From JAGVPT01 sp964642725 (lineage in GTDB: Bacteria > Bacteroidota > Ignavibacteria > UBA10030 > UBA8401), in assembly GCA_964642725.1 (NCBI GenBank), contig CAZXQG010000010.1:1-64000 (forward strand): a stretch of DNA of 64,000 nucleotides, written 5' to 3'. The position numbers were made by a program, and so were the translations under genes. The notes under the pieces were generated by a model. It worked only from the letters and a program-made list of their open reading frames with translations, had not been told where the DNA came from and ran no database searches. Within the stretch, counting starts at the first letter, position 1. Each line of letters opens with the position of its first letter. Positions 54,784 through 64,000 of this stretch are shown piece by piece.

Positions 54784-55566
54784 TTATTTTGTCTCTTTGT
54801 TCATTCTTGCTACCAATCCAGTCATCTCATCCACTTTTTGTTTTGCGGGTTCATAGCCGCTTGATTCATCCCACGCTTTTTGAAACATCGACCGCGCACT
54901 CTCGTACATCGCCGCAGCCTCGCCGGTCTTTCCTTCTTTTTCGAGCTTGTGCCCGTTGTCTTCCAGATTGAGCGCTTGAGCGTAGGTTACATAGCCGTTA
55001 AATTTCCCGTCCTTCGTGGACTCAAGTTGATCCTCTTCGACCTTGCTCAATTTCACTTCAAGGTCGTCCGAAATCTTCTTAACAAGCGATTTCAACATCG
55101 TCAAAAATTGATCGAGGTCTCCGGTTTCTTCCTCCGCTTTGAGTGTGAGGCCGGTTTCCGTTGCAACGATTCGAGCGTCGATGCGGAGCTTATCGCCAAA
55201 CAAATTCGAAAATCCGCCAAACAGCAGCACCTTGGCACCCAGAAGTTTTCCCATTTTCTGAGAAGTCCCTTTTTCGACTAAATCAGTCTCGCCAAGATTC
55301 AGCTCTTCAACGACCGATTGTATCCTCTGACGTTCGACAACCCTGAGACTCTTGATTTTCGACATCTCCGTGATCAGCATATCCGCCAAGCCTTTTTTCA
55401 ACGGATCGAGTTTGTCTTTGTCAACAACGCTGTTGTTTTCGAAGTAGAGAATAGCAATCGTTTGCGGAGCTGTCTCTTGCGCAGGAGCAATCGACGCCGA
55501 CAGCCAGAGCAGCACAGCGATCGAAACCAACCACCATACGCCGCCGCGATGTAAACGTTGATTCAT
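54784..55566 (-). CDS. Secreted CsgG/FlgO-like protein
   Basis: A 260-residue protein. The signal peptide (residues 1-30, ending ASIAPAQ) precedes a CsgG-type domain: TIAILYFENNSV, KKGLADMLITEMSK, LRVVERQRIQSVVEELN and KLLGAKVLLFGGF. CsgG-fold proteins build secretion pores or periplasmic rings. A C-terminal helical region from about 195 carries one TPR-like repeat (GKTGEAAAMYESARSMFQ). ATG at 55566 follows AGGAAGGA. A paralogous domain is in the gene at 61229. Confidence 0.85.
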   Translation of the reverse strand: MNQRLHRGGVWWLVSIAVLLWLSASIAPAQETAPQTIAILYFENNSVVDKDKLDPLKKGLADMLITEMSKIKSLRVVERQRIQSVVEELNLGETDLVEKGTSQKMGKLLGAKVLLFGGFSNLFGDKLRIDARIVATETGLTLKAEEETGDLDQFLTMLKSLVKKISDDLEVKLSKVEEDQLESTKDGKFNGYVTYAQALNLEDNGHKLEKEGKTGEAAAMYESARSMFQKAWDESSGYEPAKQKVDEMTGLVARMNKETK

Positions 55567-55612
55567 AGAAGTATCCTTCCTCTTTATGATTAAAAAATTG
55601 AGAACATTCATT

Positions 55613-56794
55613 TCAAAATTGGATGCGTCCACTGCCGCCAAATTCAATTCCGGTGACCGTCTGTGTAACATTATTGAGGACAATGCTCCCAGCCCCGTAC
55701 TTTGCGTTGAATGCGACGCCGAACCACGACGCGAGGGAAAACCCTGCTTCAGCCCCGGCGGAGGCAAGCTGTGCTTTTCCGGTCTCAAAAATTCCGAGCC
55801 CAAACGGTATCTGATCGCCGGTATGCAATTTTCCTTCTGCCAGTCCGGAGATCGAGCACCACTCAAACGGGGACCACAATGCCGTGTATTCAACTTCGTA
55901 ATGCTGTGAACTTTTGAACTTCTCTTCAACACCCGAACTAAAGATCTGGCTTTGCGTGCGCAAACGAGTTCTCACCTGCAACCGATGCGTTACCGGTCCC
56001 CATTTCAGCGAATAAACAGCGAGCGTCATGAAACGCAGGCCCGATTGGATAAAATTCTGGCCGCCCACTTTGTCGGGAAAATAGTTCGTCACGGTCACGT
56101 CTGCCGAAAAGCGCGATAATTTTGAAAACGACGTATAATCTAAACCGGCGTTCACCGAGATTTCATCGCCCGGTTCATACTTCTGGCTGAATCCTTCGAT
56201 CGATGCCGGCTGGTATTCTCCCTTGTAAATGTAGGAAGCGCCAAATCCAACGACCAGCCTGCGTTGCAGCGGGTAGGCGTACGCAAATCCGAGATCCGCA
56301 TTCGTACCTTGTCCGAAAACGGGCACGTGATAATCAAGCGAGGTTTCGGAAATAAACGACGCAATACTCAGCTCGCTTTCAGTCAGTTTTGTCACGCCGG
56401 TCGGCAAACTTACGCCGCCGTTGATCCACACTTTATCGCCCGGAACGACGTATGAAAAAGCAACGCGGGTATCGGCAATGCCTTCAAGCGTCATCGTGTC
56501 CAGCTTTGAAATCGCAGGAGAGTTTGCGACTGAAAGAAGAATGCGGTTGGAAAGTGGAATAGAAAGCATCGCCGGCGCGGATTGCTCGACAATGTTTCCT
56601 TCGTCTTTCAACTTCCATTCCTGCTGCGAAACACCGACGGTGATGCCTGTCATTCCTTGAAAGAGCAGCCGTTCGTCGTATTTTGGCGCTGCCATTTGAG
56701 CAATAAGAGGCTGGCCAAAATAAAAGAATACCGAGCAAACGGAAATCCACAGGGCGCTATGGTGAGGGATTGTTCTCACAGCTGGTTCATACAT
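55613..56794 (-). CDS. Predicted outer-membrane beta-barrel protein
   Basis: A 393-residue secreted protein with a signal sequence in residues 12-33 and a chain of alternating amphipathic strands ending GGSGRIQF, a C-terminal Phe typical of outer-membrane barrels. Segments such as ADLGFAYAYPLQRRLVVGFGASYIYKGEY resemble transmembrane hairpins. I do not recognise the family. It sits between the secreted Asp-box protein and the CsgG-like gene, nine bases after the former. Confidence 0.7.
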   Translation of the reverse strand: MYEPAVRTIPHHSALWISVCSVFFYFGQPLIAQMAAPKYDERLLFQGMTGITVGVSQQEWKLKDEGNIVEQSAPAMLSIPLSNRILLSVANSPAISKLDTMTLEGIADTRVAFSYVVPGDKVWINGGVSLPTGVTKLTESELSIASFISETSLDYHVPVFGQGTNADLGFAYAYPLQRRLVVGFGASYIYKGEYQPASIEGFSQKYEPGDEISVNAGLDYTSFSKLSRFSADVTVTNYFPDKVGGQNFIQSGLRFMTLAVYSLKWGPVTHRLQVRTRLRTQSQIFSSGVEEKFKSSQHYEVEYTALWSPFEWCSISGLAEGKLHTGDQIPFGLGIFETGKAQLASAGAEAGFSLASWFGVAFNAKYGAGSIVLNNVTQTVTGIEFGGSGRIQF

Positions 56795-56803
56795 CGCATG
56801 AAA

Positions 56804-59800
56804 TTATTTCAATAACATCAGTTTTTTTGTAGAACTAAATTGCTCTGTCCGGATTCTATAAAAATAAACACCGCTTGAAATTTTTGACCCATAGTCGTTC
56901 GTTCCATCCCACGCCACTGTATAACTGCCTATTTTCTCGTCGCCGGCGAAAAGCGTCTTCACTTTCTGGCCGAGTACATTGAAAACTTCCAGTTCGACAT
57001 GAGTGCTGTGTCCCAGCGTGTACGCGATAATCGTTGATGGATTAAACGGGTTGGGAAAATTTTGCTCGAGCGAATAGCCAATCGGAACGATTGGAATACC
57101 GTTCGTATTCTTGCCGATGAAATCTTTGGTTCCGACGACGAGCCGGAACGACCGGTCAAGTTCATTCTTCAGAAAAGCAAAATTGTACGACAACGCCGAG
57201 CCTACATCGTGCGCCCGCTCCGTCGTCATATCGACAAGATATATTTCAAACTCAGGCGGGATGTTGCCGGACTTGTTAAATTGGACGGAAACGGAAGCTT
57301 CCACCTTCGCGGACGCGATATCAAAATCCCAATAGTTCCCCTCCTGATGAATCGAACGGAAATCGCCCGCGTACCGTCCCGGATTATTTTTCCAGTTTTC
57401 ATGGTTGAACGAAAGGGCCAAATAGTTGGATGGAGCGGGAGGAGGCTCGGAAAAATCCTCGGCATCCCACTCATCGCTCGCCGACCGAAGAACGCCGACC
57501 ACATTGTCGTTATCAGCTGCAACATCATCCGACGCACTGATCCGAACCTGCCACTCGTTAGCCGCAAATTGGCGTGTTGTATTCGTTTGTTTCGCAAGAG
57601 AACCAGCGGACGATGCTTCATTGGGGTTGATGTAAATCGTCACGCCGTTGTGAAGGCTTTTCAGAAAATATCCGGTAAAGGGCTGCATCACATTGGTTTC
57701 CTGCTGAAAGCCCACACCGTCAAACCCCCAAAGCCATGACTCCACGGAGTCGGGAGTCGAGTGCTGTGAGTTTGCCCAACTGACGGGGTATGGAAATGGG
57801 TTTCCGATCAAATTGTATCCTGAATCAAGCTGAATGGGGAAAAATCCCTGAGCCGAAGAAACCGTGGCAGAGCCGAGCGTAAGCGATTGCGATCCTTTCG
57901 TGATCAGCCAGTACCCTTCACCGCGTCTGAACGTAAGAAACCCAGGGCTTGGAAATTCAAGATATTCCGCTCCATCCCATCTGCCATACAACCGCCATTT
58001 CGTTTTGTCCACATTGCCTAGATCCTTTAAAACATCGGCGATAGTGAAATCAACGAGATCAAACGGAACGCTGATAATCTGGTATTGGTTGCTCAACGTT
58101 GGGTTCGGCACTTTCGCCGTATAGTTTCCCGTATAGCCAAAAACATCAAGTGCGAATTGGAGATTATCCCCTGCAAGAATCCCGGTCGGCAGAGGAGATA
58201 AAGTGTCCTTCCCTTTTACGTTCGACCAGATATCGACATCGCCGATCAGGAAGATCGTCCCTTTTCCGATCTGGTTCATCGCTGCGACCGTCGGCTTCAG
58301 GGTCTTGCTTTGAGTGCTGTCGCTGGAAATTGCAAACGTCGTGCTGCTCCCTTTGAGAAACGGAATCGCTTGCCCGGAAACTGCGATGCTCGAACTTCCA
58401 AAAGATACAATTGTCTTGACGCCTTTCACAAACGGCTGTGCCGTGTCTGTGAAGGCGGAGAAAATTGGCGACGTCGCGTTGCCCAAATAATTCGTCGTCG
58501 GGTTAGTGACTACATCATAATTCAGCGAAAGCCCGGTCGGTGTGAACGGCGGGTCTAGCGTCCATTGGAAGTTGCTGAGAATCCCGTTCAAACAAATATT
58601 GGCGTCGGAATTTCCGGAATCTCCGAGCATCACGACAAGGCCCCCGTTTGCAACATATTGATGAAGTTCGTTGATCTCCACCAGCGAATACGCCGTCTTC
58701 GGTGCTGCAATGATAATCGCATTGAACGGCGCAGCCAAAGGATCGAAAGGCTTTTGGTTCTCTTCCACGGTGATGCCGCTGCGCTGCAGCGCTTGCACGA
58801 ATTCGGAAAGATATTGTGTTATGGAACTGGCGCCGAGATTCGACGATATGCCATGCGTTGTCTCGAGCAAAACCGTGCGGCTGACCGAAGTTATAGGAAC
58901 GCCGGTTCCGCGAAGTGAAACAGCTACAGCCGGATTCGAGGGGTCGTCGGTCGTGAGGGTTAAGGTCGCCTGATATGCACCAGTCGACTTCGGCATAAAT
59001 TGCATGGTTATCGTCCCTGAAATTCCTGGTTTGAGAGTTAGCGGTGTAGCGTTGGCAGCCAACGAAAAGCCCGACGACCCTGAAAACGAAAAACCACCTA
59101 TGGTAATGCTTTGCTGTCCGACGTTGTTGAACGTAATGCTTTGCCCTGTTACACTTCCGATCGCCACCGTGCCGAAATCGAAATTCACTGGGGATATAGT
59201 GAGCGAGTTGATGATCGAAACGCTTGTCACTCCATGATTGCTGCCGATGAATATAGTGCTGTCATTCGCCGGGATTTGAGTTGTTGAGTAATATTGAGTG
59301 GAAGGGTCGCCGCCAATTTTCGTCCATGTCATGCCGGCATCCGGGCTGCGCAAAATTCCGTTGGAACCGGCGCAAAACACCGTTGATGACTGTGCCGGGT
59401 CAAACGCAATGTCGAAGCCGACAGCATTTAACGACGTCCAGTTAAGACCGCCGTTCGTGGTCTTGTATTCATTGTTCAGCATCGAATTCGCCATCGTCGA
59501 GAGGAATAAGACATTCGGATTCTTCGGATCAATCCTTGGATGAAATCCGAGCAACGGATAAATCGTTCCGCCGACGCTCACATTCAGGGGCAAATCACCG
59601 GTGATAGAAGCCCAGGTTTTCCCCAAATCTGTAGACTTCCAAACACCGTTGGCGGAGAAATAAAGAGTCGATGCGTTGATGGGGTCAAATTCAATGTTTT
59701 CAACAAGCGGAGAGAGTACTTTCTGCGGTGGCGTTAACGAATTCCAGGTAACTCCACCGTCCGAGCTGCTGAGGAATTCTCCCGTCAGCGCAGCGACAAA

Positions 59801-61216
59801 AAGATTATGCGAATCGACGGGAGAAATCTTTACCGTGCCATCTTCAGAATTATTGTTGAAAGGAGAAAGGGAATCATGGGCAATGCTTGACAATGAAACT
59901 TTTTGCCAAGTGTTTCCCGTGTCAGCGCTTTTATAGAGGCCGTACACACTGCCTGCATAGAGGGTTGCATTGTTTTTCGGGTCGGCAACAATGGCGCGGA
60001 TGTACGGGTTTTCGATCCCTGAGTTAGACGGAATCCACGTTGCACCGGCATTCGTCGATTTAAGAACCCCGCCGCCGTAGACTCCGGCAATCAAATATTC
60101 TTTTGTAGAATTGACCACAGCGATCGTGCGGGCGATAGAGTTCATCATGCCGGTATTGCTGCGCACCCAGCTCGTGCCCGCATCGGAGCTTAGATAAATT
60201 CCGCCGGATGTTGCCAGATATATTTTTTGGGCATTTGACGCTGGAATAAAAATCGAATTAACATCGAGCGATGATTTAAAAAGAGGCGTCCATGTAACAC
60301 CTAGGGTAGTCGTGCGGTAAAGTCCCCCCTTAACAGGCATTGGCGGAAACGTCTCCTCGTTCCCCTTTGTCCCTATATAGAAAGTGTCTGTCGCCGCGGT
60401 GTCGCCAAGCGTGAAGGAACACTGTATTACCGAATCGTCAATGGAGGTACCGGTAAATCGAATCCACTGCGTTCCTCCAGGACAAAAATATTCTCCCGAC
60501 GAAGTTCCAGCAGTCAATCCTGTGCCTGGAAGAATGGAGAGAAAATGAATGCGCAGTCCCAAGCCTACAAGCCCAGTGTTTTTAACAAATGGATTCCATG
60601 TGTTTCCGCCGTCGTTTGTAGAATAGACGCCGGCGTTGTCAGTCCCGGCATACACCGTCATCCCTGCGACGACATCGGTGGTATCGATCGCCAAAGCAGT
60701 AATGGATTTGCTGACTGTAAGACCGGTTGATAGATTCATCCAGCTCAATCCTCCGTCGGTTGTTTTATAGACGCCGCTGCTTCCCTGCAACGTCTGACGG
60801 CCATCTCCCGCAAACATAATTAATGGAGCCTGAGCATAGATTGCAATTGTGGAAGTAGGTATCGTTAACGATGTCAGCGTCCATGATGTCCCGCCATCAT
60901 AACTGACATATAATCCCTCTTTTGTTGCAGCGTACACAGTGAGAGGAATAGACGGATGGAATACAATGTCGTTCACTGAAGCTGCGGTAAGCGTCGTCGG
61001 CATCCAACTGGTTCCGCCGTTAAGTGAACGATACACCCCATTATTCCGCGTGCCGGCAAGAACAATGCTGTCGTTTGTTGTTCCCTTGACAACATTGACA
61101 ATTCCGCCGTCGGGACCGATTGGAGTTACAGTAGATCCTTGTGCACAAAGCCGTTGCGCAAAGAAAAGAAATGATAATCCAAGTATAAAGGCTTTATATA
61201 GTAACGATCTTTTCAT
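56804..61216 (-). CDS. Giant secreted Asp-box (BNR/sortilin-like) protein with type IX sorting domain
   Basis: A 1470-residue protein. Signal peptide MKRSLLYKAFILGLSFLFF leads to residues about 40-680 with some eleven Asp boxes (SYDGGTSW, TTDGGLSW, SSDGGVTW, STDLGKTW), which form a beta-propeller. Residues about 690-790 are an Ig-like choice-of-anchor domain (FDFGTVAIGS...VAVSLRGTG). A Rossmann-like GATase/IFT52-type domain follows at about 800-1020. The end has QNFPNPFNPSTIIAYTL and the FlgD-like sorting domain (GVYFYRI), marking export through type IX secretion. Substrate or ligand is unknown. Confidence 0.85.
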   Translation of the reverse strand: MKRSLLYKAFILGLSFLFFAQRLCAQGSTVTPIGPDGGIVNVVKGTTNDSIVLAGTRNNGVYRSLNGGTSWMPTTLTAASVNDIVFHPSIPLTVYAATKEGLYVSYDGGTSWTLTSLTIPTSTIAIYAQAPLIMFAGDGRQTLQGSSGVYKTTDGGLSWMNLSTGLTVSKSITALAIDTTDVVAGMTVYAGTDNAGVYSTNDGGNTWNPFVKNTGLVGLGLRIHFLSILPGTGLTAGTSSGEYFCPGGTQWIRFTGTSIDDSVIQCSFTLGDTAATDTFYIGTKGNEETFPPMPVKGGLYRTTTLGVTWTPLFKSSLDVNSIFIPASNAQKIYLATSGGIYLSSDAGTSWVRSNTGMMNSIARTIAVVNSTKEYLIAGVYGGGVLKSTNAGATWIPSNSGIENPYIRAIVADPKNNATLYAGSVYGLYKSADTGNTWQKVSLSSIAHDSLSPFNNNSEDGTVKISPVDSHNLFVAALTGEFLSSSDGGVTWNSLTPPQKVLSPLVENIEFDPINASTLYFSANGVWKSTDLGKTWASITGDLPLNVSVGGTIYPLLGFHPRIDPKNPNVLFLSTMANSMLNNEYKTTNGGLNWTSLNAVGFDIAFDPAQSSTVFCAGSNGILRSPDAGMTWTKIGGDPSTQYYSTTQIPANDSTIFIGSNHGVTSVSIINSLTISPVNFDFGTVAIGSVTGQSITFNNVGQQSITIGGFSFSGSSGFSLAANATPLTLKPGISGTITMQFMPKSTGAYQATLTLTTDDPSNPAVAVSLRGTGVPITSVSRTVLLETTHGISSNLGASSITQYLSEFVQALQRSGITVEENQKPFDPLAAPFNAIIIAAPKTAYSLVEINELHQYVANGGLVVMLGDSGNSDANICLNGILSNFQWTLDPPFTPTGLSLNYDVVTNPTTNYLGNATSPIFSAFTDTAQPFVKGVKTIVSFGSSSIAVSGQAIPFLKGSSTTFAISSDSTQSKTLKPTVAAMNQIGKGTIFLIGDVDIWSNVKGKDTLSPLPTGILAGDNLQFALDVFGYTGNYTAKVPNPTLSNQYQIISVPFDLVDFTIADVLKDLGNVDKTKWRLYGRWDGAEYLEFPSPGFLTFRRGEGYWLITKGSQSLTLGSATVSSAQGFFPIQLDSGYNLIGNPFPYPVSWANSQHSTPDSVESWLWGFDGVGFQQETNVMQPFTGYFLKSLHNGVTIYINPNEASSAGSLAKQTNTTRQFAANEWQVRISASDDVAADNDNVVGVLRSASDEWDAEDFSEPPPAPSNYLALSFNHENWKNNPGRYAGDFRSIHQEGNYWDFDIASAKVEASVSVQFNKSGNIPPEFEIYLVDMTTERAHDVGSALSYNFAFLKNELDRSFRLVVGTKDFIGKNTNGIPIVPIGYSLEQNFPNPFNPSTIIAYTLGHSTHVELEVFNVLGQKVKTLFAGDEKIGSYTVAWDGTNDYGSKISSGVYFYRIRTEQFSSTKKLMLLK

Positions 61217-61228
61217 CCATTCTCGATT

Positions 61229-62551
61229 TCATTTTGGCGGTTTCGGCGGTTCCGGCAACGGGGTAACAACGGTCGTAGGCTGGGGCGACGAACTTGGCCC
61301 CGGCACAAATCCGGAGTTTACATTTGTCGAAGTCATCAAAGCACGGCCGGAGACCGCGCCGACGTTATCTTTCATTGCAGCGCTGCTCGGAGGAGGAGGA
61401 ATTGATAGCATTGACCCAGCACCCGCTCCCATGATTTCTTGTGTCTTTTGGGCAGCCGCTAAGCTCGACTTCGCCTGGGAAAAATTCGGATCTGATTGCA
61501 CCGCATTTGAATACGATTGTACCGCCTGGGCGTACATCCCTTTGTCCTCAAAATCCATGCCTTCAGAGTATTGCAGGAAGGCAAAAAAATTCTCCGTCGG
61601 AATCTCGAGAATCGATTCGCGCTCCTCGTCTGTGATCTTTATTTTAAGTTCGTGAAGAATGTTAAATACAAGTTCCTTCTCAAGACGGAAAAACTCTTTC
61701 ATATTCCCCGAAATGTCGGTGACACCGTCAAGCTGGCCCGAGCGGGTTTGAGCCACAAACGCATCGATTCTTAATTTTTCGGACGTGAGGTCAAAAAATG
61801 TTCCTTTGACAAGACGAAAAGCTCCGAGCAGTTTTCCAAGCCGGGGTGCGGTTCGTTCGTCAACCAATCCTGATTCACCGAAGTTCAGTTCTTCCATAAG
61901 TTTTTGGAGGCGAAGCCGTTCGACCACTTTCACTGATCTTACCTTCGAGAAATCGGTGATCATCATGTCGGCAATCCCTTTTTGAAGGGGATCGAGAGTA
62001 CGCATGTTTCCTTTATTCTCAAAATACAGTATGGCAATCGTGTTGGTTGGCACGCTTGCAACGTCGAGCTGCGATTCTTCAATCAAGGCTCTCTTTGCCT
62101 CAATCTGCATTTGCTGCCGGTATAAGAACTTAATGCGGGCATCGACGATATCTTTGTATTCTCCGAAAACCGTCAACTCTTTGTATCGCCGGTAAAATTG
62201 GATTGCCTTCGCATATTCAACGATGGCTTCATAGGATGATGCAAGATAATAGACTGCCTGGTCGTCTTCCGGATCTATTGCGAGAGAGCGTTCAAAGAAT
62301 GGCACCGCTTCGCCGTAGTACTTTTTGTTATAGAGCCCGATACCGAGATATTTGAGAAAAAGAGGGTCATGAGGGGTCTGGGCAAGATTCACTCTGGCGA
62401 GGGCTATGGCTTCGTCATTCTTTCCTTGATCAAGCAGTCCGGAAGTCACTTCGTATGTTGTTGGACTGCAAGAGGAAAAAATCAGAATAATGGGGAAAAA
62501 GAAAACCGCAACAAATGTAGTACGCGAAAAGCAAAGTCGCATATTGTTCAT
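61229..62551 (-). CDS. TPR/CsgG-like lipoprotein
   Basis: A 440-residue lipoprotein. The signal ends LIFSSC, giving Cys25 as anchor. TPR repeats at about 35-130 (PLFLKYLGIGLYNKKYYGEAVPFFERSLA) precede a CsgG/FlgO-like domain: TIAILYFENKGN, QKGIADMMITDFSK, VKVVERLRLQKLMEELN. A TPR motif and a Pro-rich tail (PEPPKPPK) end it. The CsgG domain is clearly paralogous to that in the 54784 gene. It is the first gene of the cluster; ATGs at 62551 and 62542 are both possible. Confidence 0.85.
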   Translation of the reverse strand: MNNMRLCFSRTTFVAVFFFPIILIFSSCSPTTYEVTSGLLDQGKNDEAIALARVNLAQTPHDPLFLKYLGIGLYNKKYYGEAVPFFERSLAIDPEDDQAVYYLASSYEAIVEYAKAIQFYRRYKELTVFGEYKDIVDARIKFLYRQQMQIEAKRALIEESQLDVASVPTNTIAILYFENKGNMRTLDPLQKGIADMMITDFSKVRSVKVVERLRLQKLMEELNFGESGLVDERTAPRLGKLLGAFRLVKGTFFDLTSEKLRIDAFVAQTRSGQLDGVTDISGNMKEFFRLEKELVFNILHELKIKITDEERESILEIPTENFFAFLQYSEGMDFEDKGMYAQAVQSYSNAVQSDPNFSQAKSSLAAAQKTQEIMGAGAGSMLSIPPPPSSAAMKDNVGAVSGRALMTSTNVNSGFVPGPSSSPQPTTVVTPLPEPPKPPK

Positions 62552-62927
62552 TTTAGGGAATGGGCACTTCGCTAGTACAGGGTCTTTGAGGTCACGATGA
62601 GAGTGTATCTTACACGGCCTAATATTGTGAAAAAACCCCTTGATGTCAAGATAACGGAAATGGCACTTTGCCCGCAATCACTGAATTTATGAGGAACCAA
62701 TTGACTTCATATGCGAAAATTGTAATATTCAAGCCACAATTCCTGCTTTATTATCGCAGACTGCGCATTGCAATGAACGCACTCATAGCAGAAACAAACA
62801 CAGAGGTTTAGAGCCGCCTTGCACGATTCAATGCGTACTTTCGTAAAGAATTTGAAGAAATATATTTTCTTCGTGAACAAGCTGGATAACTCAAGGTTTT
62901 GCACAATAACAGTTGTTTAAATCAACC
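62552..62927. other. 376-bp divergent spacer
   Basis: The spacer separates the minus-strand CsgG-like lipoprotein from the plus-strand epimerase. It holds a weaker sigma-54-like site at 62661-62675 and no supported gene. Confidence 0.6.
62661..62675 (+). promoter_or_regulatory. Possible weak sigma-54 promoter
   Basis: TGGCAC is perfect and the -12 element reads CCGC with the invariant GC at the correct distance. It would drive the plus-strand epimerase with a leader of about 240 bases, so support is modest. Confidence 0.35.
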
Positions 62928-63968
62928 ATGGCATCAAGCTCAAACAAGATCGTTTTTCTGACCGGTTCAACGGGATTCATCGGCTCACGCGTTGTGCACA
63001 TGTTATGTCAGCAAGGCTGGAATGTGCGGGCACTTGTCCGCGATAGTGCGAAGGCACGAGGTATTTTCGGAAGTTGGCAGCCAACAACTCCAGGCAATGT
63101 CGAATCTATCGAAGGAGATTTGTTTGCCGGCTCTCCTGCAGATCGGACGAAGCTTTTTGAGGAATGTTTGAGGGGGGCAACTGCCGCTATCCACCTCGCA
63201 GAAGCGAAAAAAAAAGAAAAAGACTTTGATGCAAAGAATATAAAAACTTTTGGTCTGCTACTCGAAGCGGCGGGGGTAACATCGACCTTGAATCGGTTTG
63301 TTTTTGTTTCGGCATTTATGGCTGGAGGACTCCCCCAGCCGCTGCCAAAAGTGCTCACGGAAGAGATGACAGGAGCCGAGTTTCCCGATCCCTATTACCA
63401 GTGGAAAAGAATGGGAGAACGCTTATTGATAAAAGCTTCCAATCGGTCCAATTTCTCGTATTCAATCGTTCGTCCAGCACTTGTGTATGGACCAAATGCT
63501 GAATGGCTCGTTCCAATGTTGAGCATCATCAAGAATATGGGACCATACTTTGTACCTCTGCCGAACGGGGGAACCGCGCCTCTGGGAACCGTTCATGTTG
63601 ATGACGCTGCAGCGACCATTGCGTTGTCCGCTTCGAGCGAGCATGCGGTAAATCAAATCATCCATGCCGTCGATAACGGCGGCACAACATATGTCGATTG
63701 GTTTGAAACAATCTGCAAAACCACCGGCCGGAAGGCGACTATCGGCAGGATTCCAAAATCAATTGTCTATGCCGCAGCCAAAGCAGCGGACACACTCACC
63801 TCGCTTATCAATCTCCATTTTGGCGCATACCTTTGGGCACAAGTATTGAGCGAGGGCTGCGGCTATTCCAATGAAAAAATGAAACAGATCATCGGCACTC
63901 TGAAGAATCCCACAATCCGTGAAGGCATTCCGGGAATGATGGAATGGTTTGCCCGAACTCATCCTTGA
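62928..63968 (+). CDS. NAD-dependent epimerase/dehydratase (extended SDR)
   Basis: A 346-residue Rossmann-fold enzyme. The nucleotide motif is FLTGSTGFIGSR, with the active-site YYQWKRMGE (Tyr-x-x-x-Lys) and the substrate-side FSYSIVRPALVYGPN. Related proteins act on nucleotide sugars or ketones; the substrate cannot be told from sequence alone. ATG at 62928; an in-frame TTG at 62913 adds five residues. Confidence 0.85.
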   Translation: MASSSNKIVFLTGSTGFIGSRVVHMLCQQGWNVRALVRDSAKARGIFGSWQPTTPGNVESIEGDLFAGSPADRTKLFEECLRGATAAIHLAEAKKKEKDFDAKNIKTFGLLLEAAGVTSTLNRFVFVSAFMAGGLPQPLPKVLTEEMTGAEFPDPYYQWKRMGERLLIKASNRSNFSYSIVRPALVYGPNAEWLVPMLSIIKNMGPYFVPLPNGGTAPLGTVHVDDAAATIALSASSEHAVNQIIHAVDNGGTTYVDWFETICKTTGRKATIGRIPKSIVYAAAKAADTLTSLINLHFGAYLWAQVLSEGCGYSNEKMKQIIGTLKNPTIREGIPGMMEWFARTHP

Positions 63969-64000
63969 CCCGCGGCCGCTAAAACAATCGGGCAGCGAAT

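Overview
The window reads as a chromosomal segment of an FCB-group bacterium close to Ignavibacteria/Chlorobi-Bacteroidota. It is probably from a draft or metagenome assembly, because one 100-N scaffold gap is present. The placement rests on gene content: a type IX secretion C-terminal domain with the NFPNPFNPST signature, a DUF5723-type outer-membrane protein, Alternative Complex III, a GGGP-synthase-family protein, and house-keeping genes of FCB type. No rRNA, tRNA, phage, insertion sequence or CRISPR array was seen.

Layout. 0-12 kb (mostly minus strand) is a respiratory array read right to left: ccoS-ccoN-ccoO-ccoP (cbb3 oxidase), actA, a DinB-family gene, actB-C-D-E-F (quinol:cytochrome c oxidoreductase), then the start of a CcoI-like copper ATPase that leaves the window. 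12-15.4 kb holds copper handling: a SafE/TauE-like membrane protein, CopA and a CopZ-like chaperone. 16-23 kb (plus) carries a phosphohexomutase, a solitary EutN/CcmL-type vertex protein, dprA, a DUF3109 protein, rpoN, hslV and hslU. 23-29 kb (minus) has envelope proteins and a TPR lipoprotein. 29.5-32 kb has nfeD-slipin, a bacilliredoxin and a four-helix-bundle gene bracketed by AT-rich repeats. 32.6-34.9 kb is aconitase. 35-45 kb (plus) holds clpS, a thioredoxin-fold protein, alaS, a GGGP synthase homologue, gmhA, ybaB-recR, two small lipoproteins, pheA and ftsX. 45-48.7 kb is the succinate dehydrogenase operon sdhCDAB. 48.7-49.7 kb has a CPXCG zinc-ribbon gene and a small pilin-like gene with a strong sigma-54 promoter. 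49.7-62.6 kb (minus) is an accessory cell-envelope cluster: a CsgG/FlgO-like TPR lipoprotein, a 1470-residue Asp-box protein with a type IX sorting domain, a beta-barrel protein, a second CsgG-like protein, a transglutaminase-like/TPR protein and a CHASE2 adenylate cyclase. The window ends with an NAD-dependent epimerase.

How the parts fit. Succinate dehydrogenase feeds the quinone pool, Alternative Complex III oxidises quinol, and the cbb3 oxidase reduces oxygen; the copper genes on both sides probably serve the oxidase. Sigma-54 is encoded here and a near-consensus -24/-12 promoter precedes the pilin-like gene. The 50-62.6 kb cluster is the best candidate for an undescribed system: surface assembly or sensing built from paired CsgG/FlgO-fold proteins, a barrel and a secreted Asp-box protein, ending in a cAMP-signalling gene.

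Intergenic spaces repeatedly carry short tandem repeats with periods of 7 or 14 bp. The scaffold gap is flanked by an identical 55-bp sequence on both sides, so it is probably an unmerged contig overlap rather than missing DNA.
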